Position numbers and translations under genes: made by a program
Part shown: positions 1-8,345 of the stretch, piece after piece
Layout: each line of letters opens with the position of its first letter
Numbering within the stretch: position 1 is the stretch's first letter
The notes under the pieces: model-generated
Told to the model about the DNA's origin: nothing
The model's database searches: none
The model's input: only the letters and a program-made list of their open reading frames with translations
Assembly (NCBI GenBank): GCA_947628925.1
Contig: CANRBU010000006.1
Location: 1 to 25,901, forward strand
Source: an uncultured Clostridia bacterium
GTDB taxonomy: Bacteria; Bacillota; Clostridia; TANB77; CAG-508
Reading direction: 5' to 3'
DNA: 25,901 nt

Positions 1-141
1 ATAAAAATTGGCCAAACTGTATTTAACACCACACTCACCTTGTAAAAGATATTCAAAAAAAATTTTTTTATGCCATTACTTACAAAATAAGCAATTTCAA
101 GACATTTTTTAAAACTTATTACCAAAATTTGTATTTTTAAA

Positions 142-170
142 TTGACCTTGGCAAAAATTTGTGATATAAT
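142..170 (+). promoter_or_regulatory. Sigma-A type promoter of abrB
   Basis: The -35 TTGACC (142-147) and a perfect -10 TATAAT (165-170) are separated by 17 bp. Transcription should start near 177, giving a leader of about 38 nt that carries the AGGAGGT ribosome site at 203-209. Bases 1-141 before it are AT-rich and hold no gene that I can see. Confidence 0.8.
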
Positions 171-214
171 ATGTCACAAAGGATTACAAAATAATAAATT
201 TGAGGAGGTAAACA

Positions 215-469
215 ATGAAATCAACAGGAATTGTTAGAAAAGTAGATGAACTTGGAAGAGTTGTTATACCAATAGAACTAAGGAACAAATTTAATATTAA
301 TATAAAAGACCCAATCGAAATATTTGTAGATGGCTCATCAATTGTATTAAAAAAATTTGAACCAAATTGCGTTTTTTGCGGATCAAGTAAAAACCTTATA
401 TCATATAAGGACAAACTAGTTTGTGAAAAATGCGCTGGACACATCTCTGAATTAAGAAGTGAAGATTAG
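215..469 (+). CDS. abrB: AbrB family transition-state regulator with C-terminal zinc-binding motif
   Basis: An 84-residue DNA-binding regulator. Residues 1-50 form the swapped-hairpin AbrB/SpoVT fold, recognised from the N-terminal STGIVRKVDELGRVVIP signature. The family binds AT-rich DNA as dimers or tetramers and represses post-exponential genes. After the DNA-binding part comes a short Cys-rich tail with C52-x2-C55 and C70-x2-C73, which looks like a zinc ribbon; many clostridial AbrB proteins share it, and it is not in B. subtilis AbrB. The ATG at 215 sits 5 nt after AGGAGGT. The gene is monocistronic, with a consensus promoter in front and a two-way terminator behind, and converges on rsmI as abrB does on yabC in B. 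subtilis. The family is sure; which AbrB paralogue this is, and its targets, are not known. Confidence 0.93.
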   Translation: MKSTGIVRKVDELGRVVIPIELRNKFNINIKDPIEIFVDGSSIVLKKFEPNCVFCGSSKNLISYKDKLVCEKCAGHISELRSED

Positions 470-473
470 AAAA

Positions 474-503
474 CAAAAAACATGCAATTTAGCATGTTTT
501 TTT
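474..503. terminator. Bidirectional intrinsic terminator between abrB and rsmI
   Basis: The hairpin ACATGC (480-485), loop AATTTA, GCATGT (492-497) is flanked by an A-run on the left and a T-run on the right, so it can end transcripts from both sides. It lies exactly between the stops of the convergent abrB and rsmI genes. Confidence 0.85.
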
Positions 504-505
504 CT

Positions 506-1324
506 TTAGCAAAAATGCTGATAAATTTCATTTTTAGGTACTTCTCTATCTTTAGCTATTCTTTTTATTATCTCCTTTTTTTCAAAGCCTTGGTTTTCAT
601 ACATTTTATAATGTTCTTCCAAAGTCATTTTTGAAAAATCTTCTTTTACATTATTCTCTGATTTTTCAATTAATATAATAATTTCTCCTTTTATCTCTTG
701 TGTTTTTTCAATAATTTCATCAATTGTGCCAGTAATAAACTCTTCATGTATTTTAGTCAACTCACGAGCTATAACTACTTTTCTCTCACCAATAAATTCT
801 TTTAAATCTTGCAAAGTTGTACTTAATTTATGTGGAGCTTCATACAAAATTACTGTTTGAGCACTTTCTTTTATTTGGTCCAATTTTTGTTTTCTATTTT
901 TCTTATTTAAAGGCAAAAAACCAATAAATAAAAAAGTTTCTACATCCAAACCTGAACATATCAAAGCATTTACAAAAGCACATGCCCCAGGTACAGGCAC
1001 TACTTTTATTTTTTCACTTATGCATTTACTAATAACTTCTGCCCCCGGATCACAAATTCCTGGAGTACCTGCATCAGAAACCAAAGCAATATTTTTTCCC
1101 TCTTTTAATTTATAAATCAACTCATCTGATTTTGTTTCTTCATTATGGCGATGATAACTAATCAAATGTTTATTAATTTCATAATGATTTAACAATTTTA
1201 AAGTATGCCTAGTATCTTCTGCCGCAATCAAATCAACTTCTTGTAGAATTCGAATTGCACGATATGTAATATCTTCTAAATTTCCTATTGGTGTTGCAAC
1301 AACATATAATGTTCCATATTCCAT
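506..1324 (-). CDS. rsmI: 16S rRNA (cytidine1402-2'-O)-methyltransferase RsmI
   Basis: RsmI uses S-adenosylmethionine to 2'-O-methylate C1402 of 16S rRNA in the decoding centre. The protein (272 aa, usual length) shows the tetrapyrrole-methylase fold. Near the N-terminus is LYVVATPIGNLEDIT, followed by AAEDTRHT, the SYHRHNE block, and the signature LVSDAGTPGICDPG. The frame is open up to a TTG at 1351, but no ribosome site precedes that codon. The ATG at 1324 has GAAGGAG just upstream and gives the normal family N-terminus, so I chose it. It starts 23 nt after the trmN6 stop in the same operon. Identification is firm. Confidence 0.95.
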   Translation of the reverse strand: MEYGTLYVVATPIGNLEDITYRAIRILQEVDLIAAEDTRHTLKLLNHYEINKHLISYHRHNEETKSDELIYKLKEGKNIALVSDAGTPGICDPGAEVISKCISEKIKVVPVPGACAFVNALICSGLDVETFLFIGFLPLNKKNRKQKLDQIKESAQTVILYEAPHKLSTTLQDLKEFIGERKVVIARELTKIHEEFITGTIDEIIEKTQEIKGEIIILIEKSENNVKEDFSKMTLEEHYKMYENQGFEKKEIIKRIAKDREVPKNEIYQHFC

Positions 1325-1347
1325 TTGACTGCACTCTCCTTCTTTTT

Positions 1348-2040
1348 TCAATTTTCATAAATATATAAATTCGGTAATATTTTCAAAAATGGTTTTGCAT
1401 TTTTTATAGCTTTCACTAGTACAAATTTTGGAACTTCACCCTCCCTAGAACATACAAAACACATTTCCTTTGGTTCTAGCCTGTATTCACGCATAAGAGC
1501 ACAAATATCAGTTAATCTCTCTGGGCGATGTACCATGTAAAATTCGCCATTATCTTTTAACATATCTCTAGCAATTCTAATAAAATCTTCTAAATTTGCT
1601 GTTATTTCATGCCTAGAAACCATCTTATTTTCTGATGGGTTTATTAGTCCTGTTCCCTGCTTTTTATATGGTGGGTTTGTTACAACAACATCAAAAGTCT
1701 GCTTTTGAAAATATTTTTCTGCATTTAAAATTGTATCACAAATTATTTCAAATCGTTCTTCCAATTTATTATATTTTATACTTTTATTTGCCATCTCACA
1801 AACTTCTTTTTGAATTTCAATTCCTACTACTTTTTTTAACTCGGTTTTACCACATAAAAGTGTTGGAATAATGCCTGTCCCAGTTCCCAAATCTAAAACT
1901 AAACTATTTTTCTTGATATTTTTTGAAAAATTCGCCAATAAAACAGCATCAATTCCAAAACAAAACCAATCTTTATTTTGAAAAATCTTTAAATTATTTA
2001 TTCCTAAATCATCAAGTCTTTCTTCCAATTTTAGTACCAT
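1348..2040 (-). CDS. trmN6: tRNA1(Val) (adenine37-N6)-methyltransferase-like protein (YabB/TrmN6 family)
   Basis: A 230-residue class I SAM-dependent methyltransferase. The SAM-binding motif LDLGTGTG is at residues 49-56. The amino-methylase catalytic motif TNPPY (about 121-125) is followed by KKQGTG, typical of the YfiC/YabB group that methylates adenine 37 of tRNA1(Val). The N-terminal segment, with a phenylalanine-rich FCFGIDAVLLA stretch, is also characteristic. The gene is first in a two-gene operon with rsmI, as yabB precedes yabC in B. subtilis; the small GIY-YIG gene yazA that sits between them there is absent here. The ATG at 2040 follows AGAAAGGA closely. The exact tRNA substrate in Firmicutes is inferred from the family. 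Confidence 0.88.
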   Translation of the reverse strand: MVLKLEERLDDLGINNLKIFQNKDWFCFGIDAVLLANFSKNIKKNSLVLDLGTGTGIIPTLLCGKTELKKVVGIEIQKEVCEMANKSIKYNKLEERFEIICDTILNAEKYFQKQTFDVVVTNPPYKKQGTGLINPSENKMVSRHEITANLEDFIRIARDMLKDNGEFYMVHRPERLTDICALMREYRLEPKEMCFVCSREGEVPKFVLVKAIKNAKPFLKILPNLYIYEN

Positions 2041-2057
2041 TCCTTTCTATCTTTCAT

Positions 2058-2086
2058 ATTATATATCAAATACATTTATTTTTCAA
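2058..2086 (-). promoter_or_regulatory. Promoter of the trmN6-rsmI operon
   Basis: On the minus strand, TTGAAA (2086-2081) and a perfect TATAAT (2063-2058) are separated by 17 bp, about 18 bp before the trmN6 ATG. The -35 box shares two bases with the ribosome site (2085-2091) of the divergent small gene. Confidence 0.7.
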
Positions 2087-2099
2087 GGAGGAATAGCTT

Positions 2100-2279
2100 A
2101 TGGAAAATGACGAAAATAATAGAGGAGAAAATTGTCCATTAAAAAAGGATTGTAAAAAAAGCTTTTGTATCAAAGATTACAAAGATAATACAATCCGTTC
2201 TTTAAATGAAGTTGAATACTTTTTACACAACTGGAACAAAGCATTTAAATGTTTCCATATTTATAAAACTTTTAAGTAG
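2100..2279 (+). CDS. Small Cys-containing protein of unknown function (59 aa)
   Basis: This short open frame starts at the ATG at 2100, 8 nt after a perfect AAGGAGG (2085-2091), and ends at TAG 2277-2279. The product is hydrophilic and basic. Its cysteines are C12, C18, C23 and C51, the first three as C-P-L-x3-C-x4-C, which could bind a metal; it has no signal peptide or membrane segment. A central acidic stretch with W45 and many aromatic residues suggests a folded mini-domain. It is divergent from trmN6 with only 59 bp between starts, and its last 8 nt overlap the end of the GerMN gene on the other strand. I saw no convincing promoter of its own. I do not recognise the family. The strong ribosome site is the main evidence that it is translated. 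Confidence 0.65.
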   Translation: MENDENNRGENCPLKKDCKKSFCIKDYKDNTIRSLNEVEYFLHNWNKAFKCFHIYKTFK

Positions 2280-2814
2280 TCATTTTTCTAACATAAATAT
2301 CTTTTAGTTCTTCGTTTTCATTTCCTTCAATCAAAAATTTTACTTTATTTATTTCTGTCAATTCTGTCATTGTATATACAATACTATTTATCATATTTTC
2401 TTTTGCATTTCCTTCTTTACTATAACCTAAAATATCACTAGTTACATCTAAAATTAGGCAATCACCTTCTGTATATGCTTTAAGTAATTTTGTTTTTTCA
2501 GGAATAAGTCTTGACAATTTATCATTTTTAGGTCCTTCAATAAGAAGTTCCATTAGCTTATCATATGGCACATTCATCAAATCTTTAATATCCACTAAAC
2601 GCGCTTCTGGATAAATTTCTCCTGTTTCATTTTCTAAAAAATATAGGCTTACAATGGTTTGCCTTGCCTGTTCTTCTGTAATTTCTTCCTGTGGTGTATA
2701 TTCTACCATTTCACTACTTTCTTTATTTTTCACATATTTGATTCCAAAATATCCACCTACAATAATTAAAATTAATAAACAACCAAATATCGTAACAGTT
2801 TTTCTACTTTTCAT
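2272..2814 (-). CDS. Membrane-anchored GerMN domain protein
   Basis: A 180-residue protein with an N-terminal membrane anchor (about residues 7-27, a run of L/I/V/G) and an outward-facing GerMN domain from about residue 50 to the end. The domain is recognised by the VSLYFLENETGEIYPEAR strand, the LLIEGP turn, the IP.KTKLL segment and the C-terminal INKVKFLIEGNE strand. B. subtilis GerM, which has two such domains in a longer lipoprotein, acts in sporulation and germination; this one has a single domain and no lipobox Cys that I can place. The ribosome site AGAAAGGA (2828-2835) is 13 nt from the ATG, a little far. The 3' end overlaps the small gene at 2100-2279. The domain call is good; the role in sporulation is inferred. 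Confidence 0.82.
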   Translation of the reverse strand: MKSRKTVTIFGCLLILIIVGGYFGIKYVKNKESSEMVEYTPQEEITEEQARQTIVSLYFLENETGEIYPEARLVDIKDLMNVPYDKLMELLIEGPKNDKLSRLIPEKTKLLKAYTEGDCLILDVTSDILGYSKEGNAKENMINSIVYTMTELTEINKVKFLIEGNENEELKDIYVRKMTT

Positions 2815-2848
2815 ATATTATCACATTCCTTTCTATATAGTAACAATT

Positions 2849-2862
2849 GTATGTCCACATAC
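2849..2862. repeat. Perfect inverted repeat between two divergent genes
   Basis: GTATGT-CC-ACATAC lies 35 bp before the gerMN-like start and upstream of the -35 box of the activase gene. Its form suits a dimeric regulator, but no regulator can be named and chance is possible in AT-rich DNA. Confidence 0.35.
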
Positions 2863-2894
2863 TAATAAATAGAACTATTCCCTATTATTTCCAT

Positions 2895-2923
2895 TTGACA
2901 AATTCGCATTTTCCGTATACAAT
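2895..2923 (+). promoter_or_regulatory. Promoter of the activase/dehydratase fusion gene
   Basis: A perfect TTGACA (2895-2900) and TACAAT (2918-2923) are spaced by 17 bp. Transcription should begin near 2930, giving a leader of about 50 nt. Confidence 0.8.
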
Positions 2924-2935
2924 AATAAGGGTTAA

Positions 2936-2954
2936 TAGGTTTTCCAAAAACCTA
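2936..2954 (+). other. 5' UTR hairpin of the activase fusion mRNA
   Basis: TAGGTTTT (2936-2943), loop CCA, AAAACCTA (2947-2954) makes a perfect 8-bp stem within the first ~10 nt of the predicted transcript. No T-run follows, so it is not a terminator. A 5' stabilising stem is the simplest reading. The ribosome site GAAGGTG lies downstream and remains free. Confidence 0.45.
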
Positions 2955-2979
2955 AATACATAAAATGAAGGTGTAGCTT

Positions 2980-5900
2980 ATGGAAGCAATATTACATGTT
3001 GGTTTAGATGTTGGTTCAACAACCGTCAAAATTGTTGTGTTAGATGACCAACTAAATAAATTATATTCAAACTATCAAAGACACTTTTCTGATACAAAAA
3101 ACACTGTTTGCAATGTTTTAGAAGATTTAATAAAAAAATTTCCTAATAATAAATATACTATCGCTCTAACTGGCTCTGGCGCAATGTCTGCTAGCAATTT
3201 TCTAGGAGTTGATTTTATACAAGAAGTAGTTTCTTGTAAGCGTGTAGTTGAAAAATATATTCCAGAAACAGATGTAGTAATTGAACTAGGTGGAGAAGAT
3301 GCTAAAATTATATACTTTGATCAATCAATTGAACAACGTATGAACGGTACTTGTGCCGGTGGTACAGGTGCATTTTTAGACCAAATGGCATCTTTATTAC
3401 ACACAGACACAAATGGCTTAAATGAACTTGCTAAAACTTACCAAACAATATATCCAATTGCATCTCGTTGTGGTGTTTTTGCAAAAACTGATATCCAACC
3501 TTTAATAAATGAAGGTGCAGCAAAAGAAGATATTGCAGCATCAATTTTTCAAGCGGTTGTAAATCAAACAATAAGTGGATTAGCATGTGGTAGACCTATT
3601 AGAGGAAATGTTGCATTTTTGGGTGGACCTCTAAACTATCTACCTGAACTAAGAAAACGCTTTATTGAAACTCTACATTTAAGCCCTGAACAAGTAATTG
3701 TTCCTGATGAAGCACACTTACTTGTTGCAAAAGGTGCAGCTCTTGATTCCCTAAATTCAGAGCCAATTTCTAAATCTGAATTAGAACAAAAAATTGACAA
3801 TCTAAAAGTTTCACAAGATAATACCACACAACCACTAGAACCACTTTTTGAAAATGAAAACTCATACCAAGATTTTAAAAATCGTCATGATAAAGCAAAA
3901 ATTGGCAGAAATAATCTAGATACATACGAAGGTGACTGCTACCTAGGAATTGATGCAGGCTCTACAACTACTAAATTAGCATTAATTGATAAAGACGGCC
4001 AACTCCTTTATTCCCTATATGGAAGCAATGAAGGTAACCCTTTAAAAAGTGTTACAAAAATGTTAAAAGAACTATATTCAAAACTTCCAGAAAAAGCGAT
4101 ATTGCGTTATAGTGGTGTAACAGGATATGGTGAAAAGTTAATTCAAACTGCCTTAAATGTAGATTTAAATGAAATTGAAACAATTGCACATTACACTGCT
4201 GCTAAACAATTTGAGCCTGATGTTACTGCAATTATAGACATTGGCGGTCAAGATATGAAATACATAAAAATGAAAAATGGTGCCATAGATAATATCATGT
4301 TAAATGAAGCTTGTTCTTCAGGTTGTGGTTCTTTTATTGAAACATTTAGCAAAAGTCTTAACTTAGAAATTTCAGAATTTGTAAAAGAAGCAATCACTGC
4401 TAAACGCCCAGTAGACTTAGGTTCAAGATGTACAGTTTTCATGAATTCTAAAATCAAACAAGCACAAAAAGAAGGTTACTCAGTTGGTGATATTTCTAGC
4501 GGTTTATCTTATTCTGTTATCAAAAATGCAATTCAAAAAGTAATGAAAGTCCGTGATACTGCAACACTTGGAAATCATATTGTTGTACAAGGTGGAACTT
4601 TCTATAATGATGCTGTTTTAAGAGCTTTTGAAAAAATAGTAGGCAAAAACGTAATCCGACCAGATATTGCAGGTTTGATGGGTGCTTATGGTATGGCTCT
4701 ACTTTCAAAAGAACAATATGAAGCAAACTTAGATATGGAATACCATTCTACTATTTTAAAAACAGATGAACTTGATAAATTAGAAATAAAAGTAACACAC
4801 ACAAGGTGCAACAACTGTGAAAACCACTGCAAATTAACTATCAATCGCTTTAGTAATGGTGCTATACATGTTTCAGGAAATCGTTGCGAAAAAGGTGCTG
4901 GAATCGTTTCAGCTAACAAAGATTTACCTAATTTGATACAATATAAATATAAAAGATTATTTGATTACAAGCCTCTTGAGGAAAGTGAAGCAGAAAGAGG
5001 AACAATAGGAATCCCTAGGGTTTTAAATATGTATGAAGACTATCCTTTTTGGTTTACATTTTTCACAAACTTAGGCTTCCGTGTAATCATATCAGAAAAA
5101 AGTACAAGAAAAACATACGAAAAAGGTATGGAATCAATGCCTTCTGAATCTGTATGTTACCCTGCTAAACTTTCACATGGTCATATTGAAAGTTTACTTG
5201 AACAAGGAATTACAACTATCTTTTACCCTTGTATGCCTTATTCTAGAAAAGAATATGAAAAAGCAGATAACCACTACAATTGCCCTATTGTTATTTCATA
5301 TTCAGAAGTATTAAAAAATAATGTTGAAGGTCTAAAACAAAAAAATATTAAGTTTATTAATCCGTTTTTACCTTTTGACAAGAAAAACTTAGTTAAAAAA
5401 GTTATGTCATTACCTGAGTTTGACGAATATAAATTCACAAAAGAAGAATTATTAGATTCTGCTGAAAAAGCAGAAAAAGAATATCAACACTTTAAAGAAG
5501 ATGTACGTAACAAAGGTCTTGAAACTGTAAAATATATTGAAGAAAATAATTTACGTGGTATAGTTTTGGCTGGTCGTCCATACCATGTTGACCCTGAAAT
5601 CAACCACGGAATTGATACACTCATCACTTCACTTGGCTTATGTGTCCTTACAGAAGACAGTGTTTCAGATAAAACAGAAGCTAAGCGTCCTATACGTGTT
5701 GTAGATCAATGGGTATTCCATGCAAGACTATATGCTGCCGCTGATTTTGTTGGAAAACATGATTGCCTAGAATTAGTCCAATTAAATTCATTCGGCTGTG
5801 GAGTTGATGCTGTTACTACAGACCAAGTTGAAGAAATTTTATCTAGTTATGACAAAATGTATACTTTAATAAAAATAGATGAGGTTAACAACTTAGGTGC

Positions 5901-7296
5901 TGTACGTATACGTATCCGTTCACTTTTAGCAAGTATGAATAAACGTATTAAAGAAAAGGAAAATCAGAAAGCTGATGGTAATTATGGCATTAATAAAAAA
6001 ATCTTCACAAAAGATATGCGTAGCAAATATACTATTTTAATGCCTCAAATGGCACCAATACATTTTGAATTACTAGAAACAGCTGTTGGTTCTTGCGGAT
6101 ATAATGTAAAATTATTAAAAGATTGCACAAACCACACTGTAGAAACAGGGTTGAAATATGTAAATAATGATGCTTGTTATCCTTCTATTTTGACAACTGG
6201 TCAATTTATTGAAGCATTACAATCAGGTGAATATGATGTAAATAAAACTGCAATCATTATGTCCCAAACTGGTGGTGGCTGTAGAGCTACAAATTATATT
6301 GGCTTTATCCGTAAAGCTTTAAAAGATGCTGGTTTTGCAAATGTCCCTGTTATTTCATTTAACCTTGTAGGTATGGAAAAAATGCCTGGTTTTAAATTGA
6401 CACCTACATTGATTGAAAAATTGATTAAATGTGTAATATATGGTGATTTATTACAAAAAATGTTGACCAAAAATAGAGCTTATGAAGTACATAAAGGTGA
6501 AACTGAAAAATTATTCAATGAGTGGATGAAAAAATGCAAAAGACTTCTTGTAAAATCAAATAGCAAAGAGTTTAAGCAAAGTATTTATGATATTGTAAAT
6601 GATTTTGAGAAAATAGAATTAGATACTTCTGTTCAAAAACCTCGTGTTGGTATTGTGGGAGAAGTACTTATCAAATATCATCCTTTTGGTAATAATTTTG
6701 TTGCTAATCTTTTAGAAAAAGAAGGTGCAGAAGTTATTTTACCTGATTTTATGGGATTTATAAAATTTATGGCAACTCATAAAATTACTTTTAATCAATT
6801 ATTAAATACAAATAAAACTTCTTCTAAAATTAGTAAAATTGCTATTAATTTAATTGATTTACTAGAAAAAGATGTGCGTTTGGCTCTTGGCTCTTCTAAA
6901 AAGAATTATCTAATGCCTTGCGACATTTGGCATCTAGAAAAACAAGTAAAAGATGTTTTATCTATTGGTAATCAAACTGGTGAAGGTTGGTTTTTAACAG
7001 CTGAAATGATTGAATATATTGAGCATGATATTCCAAATATTGTGTGTGTTCAACCTTTTGCTTGTTTGCCAAACCATGTAGTGGGAAAAGGTGTTATAAA
7101 AACTATCCGTGACAAATATCCTAATGCTAATATCTCACCTGTAGACTATGATCCTGGAGCTAGCGAATCAAACCAAACTAACCGTATAAAATTACTTATG
7201 ACTGTTGCAAAAGATAATTTAAAACAAAAAGAATTAGAGAAAAAATCAATAGACCTTGAAAATAAAGAAACTTCAAAAATACCACAAACAAACTAA
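2980..7296 (+). CDS. Giant acyl-CoA dehydratase activase / HgdB-like (DUF2229) fusion protein
   Basis: A 1438-residue iron-sulfur protein joining parts that are separate in classical 2-hydroxyacyl-CoA dehydratase systems. Two activase domains with ATP-binding ASKHA folds come first. Domain 1 starts at GLDVGSTTVK (residue 8 on), with TCAGGTGAF near 125 and SRCGVF near 165. Domain 2 has GIDAGSTTTK near 323, GGQDMKYIK, ACSSGCGSF near 447 and SRCTVF. The paired Cys in each domain match the residues that hold the shared [4Fe-4S] cluster of HgdC-type activators. A Cys-rich DUF2229/HgdB-like region follows (CNNCENHC near 610, ESVCYPAK, NDACYPS, QTGGGCR). The family couples ATP hydrolysis to low-potential electron transfer; the substrate of the long fused forms is not known to me. 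It has its own promoter and terminator. Confidence 0.9.
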   Translation: MEAILHVGLDVGSTTVKIVVLDDQLNKLYSNYQRHFSDTKNTVCNVLEDLIKKFPNNKYTIALTGSGAMSASNFLGVDFIQEVVSCKRVVEKYIPETDVVIELGGEDAKIIYFDQSIEQRMNGTCAGGTGAFLDQMASLLHTDTNGLNELAKTYQTIYPIASRCGVFAKTDIQPLINEGAAKEDIAASIFQAVVNQTISGLACGRPIRGNVAFLGGPLNYLPELRKRFIETLHLSPEQVIVPDEAHLLVAKGAALDSLNSEPISKSELEQKIDNLKVSQDNTTQPLEPLFENENSYQDFKNRHDKAKIGRNNLDTYEGDCYLGIDAGSTTTKLALIDKDGQLLYSLYGSNEGNPLKSVTKMLKELYSKLPEKAILRYSGVTGYGEKLIQTALNVDLNEIETIAHYTAAKQFEPDVTAIIDIGGQDMKYIKMKNGAIDNIMLNEACSSGCGSFIETFSKSLNLEISEFVKEAITAKRPVDLGSRCTVFMNSKIKQAQKEGYSVGDISSGLSYSVIKNAIQKVMKVRDTATLGNHIVVQGGTFYNDAVLRAFEKIVGKNVIRPDIAGLMGAYGMALLSKEQYEANLDMEYHSTILKTDELDKLEIKVTHTRCNNCENHCKLTINRFSNGAIHVSGNRCEKGAGIVSANKDLPNLIQYKYKRLFDYKPLEESEAERGTIGIPRVLNMYEDYPFWFTFFTNLGFRVIISEKSTRKTYEKGMESMPSESVCYPAKLSHGHIESLLEQGITTIFYPCMPYSRKEYEKADNHYNCPIVISYSEVLKNNVEGLKQKNIKFINPFLPFDKKNLVKKVMSLPEFDEYKFTKEELLDSAEKAEKEYQHFKEDVRNKGLETVKYIEENNLRGIVLAGRPYHVDPEINHGIDTLITSLGLCVLTEDSVSDKTEAKRPIRVVDQWVFHARLYAAADFVGKHDCLELVQLNSFGCGVDAVTTDQVEEILSSYDKMYTLIKIDEVNNLGAVRIRIRSLLASMNKRIKEKENQKADGNYGINKKIFTKDMRSKYTILMPQMAPIHFELLETAVGSCGYNVKLLKDCTNHTVETGLKYVNNDACYPSILTTGQFIEALQSGEYDVNKTAIIMSQTGGGCRATNYIGFIRKALKDAGFANVPVISFNLVGMEKMPGFKLTPTLIEKLIKCVIYGDLLQKMLTKNRAYEVHKGETEKLFNEWMKKCKRLLVKSNSKEFKQSIYDIVNDFEKIELDTSVQKPRVGIVGEVLIKYHPFGNNFVANLLEKEGAEVILPDFMGFIKFMATHKITFNQLLNTNKTSSKISKIAINLIDLLEKDVRLALGSSKKNYLMPCDIWHLEKQVKDVLSIGNQTGEGWFLTAEMIEYIEHDIPNIVCVQPFACLPNHVVGKGVIKTIRDKYPNANISPVDYDPGASESNQTNRIKLLMTVAKDNLKQKELEKKSIDLENKETSKIPQTN

Positions 7297-7301
7297 AATA
7301 G

Positions 7302-7337
7302 AAAAAGATATTATAAAATTTATAATATCTTTTTTTT
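7302..7337. terminator. Terminator after the activase fusion, two-way
   Basis: AAAAAGATATTATA (7302-7315) pairs without mismatch with TATAATATCTTTTT (7321-7334) over a 5-nt loop and runs into a T-tract to 7337. The A-run on the other arm lets it also serve the antitoxin gene, which ends at 7341 on the opposite strand. Confidence 0.8.
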
Positions 7338-7340
7338 CCA

Positions 7341-8345
7341 TTATATGCCTATTACTTTTTCAAACTGGTCTATGCTATATTTTTTTATATCTAAAATATT
7401 TAACATATCATATTTACTTTTAACTTTTTCGAAATATTCTTTTATTTGTTCTTTTTTTATTATATTAGTTGAATTTTCTGTTGGCAATAAACCCGCTCTT
7501 GCATTTATCCATGGAGTCTCATAATGAGACATCTTTTCCAATGCCTTACCATTATAATACCCAAAATATTGTATAACCGCATCTAAAATATCCTTTTTTT
7601 CATCAACAATAAGATCTTCAATTTCATAATCTTTATCGATTAATATATTACCTGATTTAAATTCTTTATATTTCTCATATATTTGCACATACACTGGTCC
7701 ATGTACCCAAGCTTGGCAATCATCTTGAAATAAATATTTTCCAAAAAAAGCTTTATAAAACCCCTGAGAATAATATAAAATTTTTTGTAATGCCAATGGA
7801 GTAATTTCTTTTCCAACAGTAATTATATATTTTGCAATTACATCAATTTCCCTATCAACCTGATAATTATCCGCATTTTCTTTTATTTCTTCAATAGCTT
7901 TTTTAGTATTATCATATGCATGTTTAGTAATTAAATTTTTATTTTTTTCAAGCATATTTTCCATATATTTTTCATCATTTAATATATTATATAACAAATC
8001 TGAATAGGCTTTTGTAGGGACATCTCCATTTAGATACCTAGCCAAAGTAACTTCTCCCCAGCCCAATAACTTTGACAACGGTTTTTTTCCTATTTTATAT
8101 TTATTTAATATTTGAGTTATTTCTTGAGGCGTAATTATATGTTCTACATTTCTATAAACTTTATCTAATCTTTCTAAATTCTCATCATTTATTTCATTTG
8201 AGCTTACCTCATTTCCGCATTTTTTACAATACCCTACTATGCCTTTATAATTATATTTTTTCCCTCTAATTTCAATGCTAGTATCAATTTCTTTAGTTTT
8301 ATATTCTACTAATTGACCACACTGTTCACAATAAGCTTTATTCAT
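7341..8345 (-). CDS. MqsA-like antitoxin: zinc finger, HTH and SocA/Panacea domain
   Basis: A 334-residue antitoxin-type protein in three parts. Residues 1-50 form a zinc-binding domain with C6-x2-C9 and C40-x2-C43, as in MqsA. Residues 72-118 form an Xre/MqsA-type helix-turn-helix (ITPQEITQIL, then LLGWGEVTLARYLNG). After a charged linker, residues 165-300 form a SocA-like/Panacea (DUF4065) domain, seen in LQKILYYSQGFY (186-197) and AWVHGPVY (212-219). Panacea domains are known to neutralise many unrelated toxins; here the partner is the MqsR-like protein encoded just upstream. The ATG at 8345 follows GGAGGAG by 6 nt; the ATG at 8360 lies inside that ribosome site and is not used. The gene overlaps the toxin by 8 nt, so translation is probably coupled. 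The HTH likely represses the operon. Confidence 0.85.
   Translation of the reverse strand: MNKAYCEQCGQLVEYKTKEIDTSIEIRGKKYNYKGIVGYCKKCGNEVSSNEINDENLERLDKVYRNVEHIITPQEITQILNKYKIGKKPLSKLLGWGEVTLARYLNGDVPTKAYSDLLYNILNDEKYMENMLEKNKNLITKHAYDNTKKAIEEIKENADNYQVDREIDVIAKYIITVGKEITPLALQKILYYSQGFYKAFFGKYLFQDDCQAWVHGPVYVQIYEKYKEFKSGNILIDKDYEIEDLIVDEKKDILDAVIQYFGYYNGKALEKMSHYETPWINARAGLLPTENSTNIIKKEQIKEYFEKVKSKYDMLNILDIKKYSIDQFEKVIGI

Noticed and set aside
1325..1351. Longer RsmI start at TTG 1351
   Set aside because: No ribosome site precedes it. The GAAGGAG inside this stretch serves the ATG at 1324, where the family N-terminus begins.
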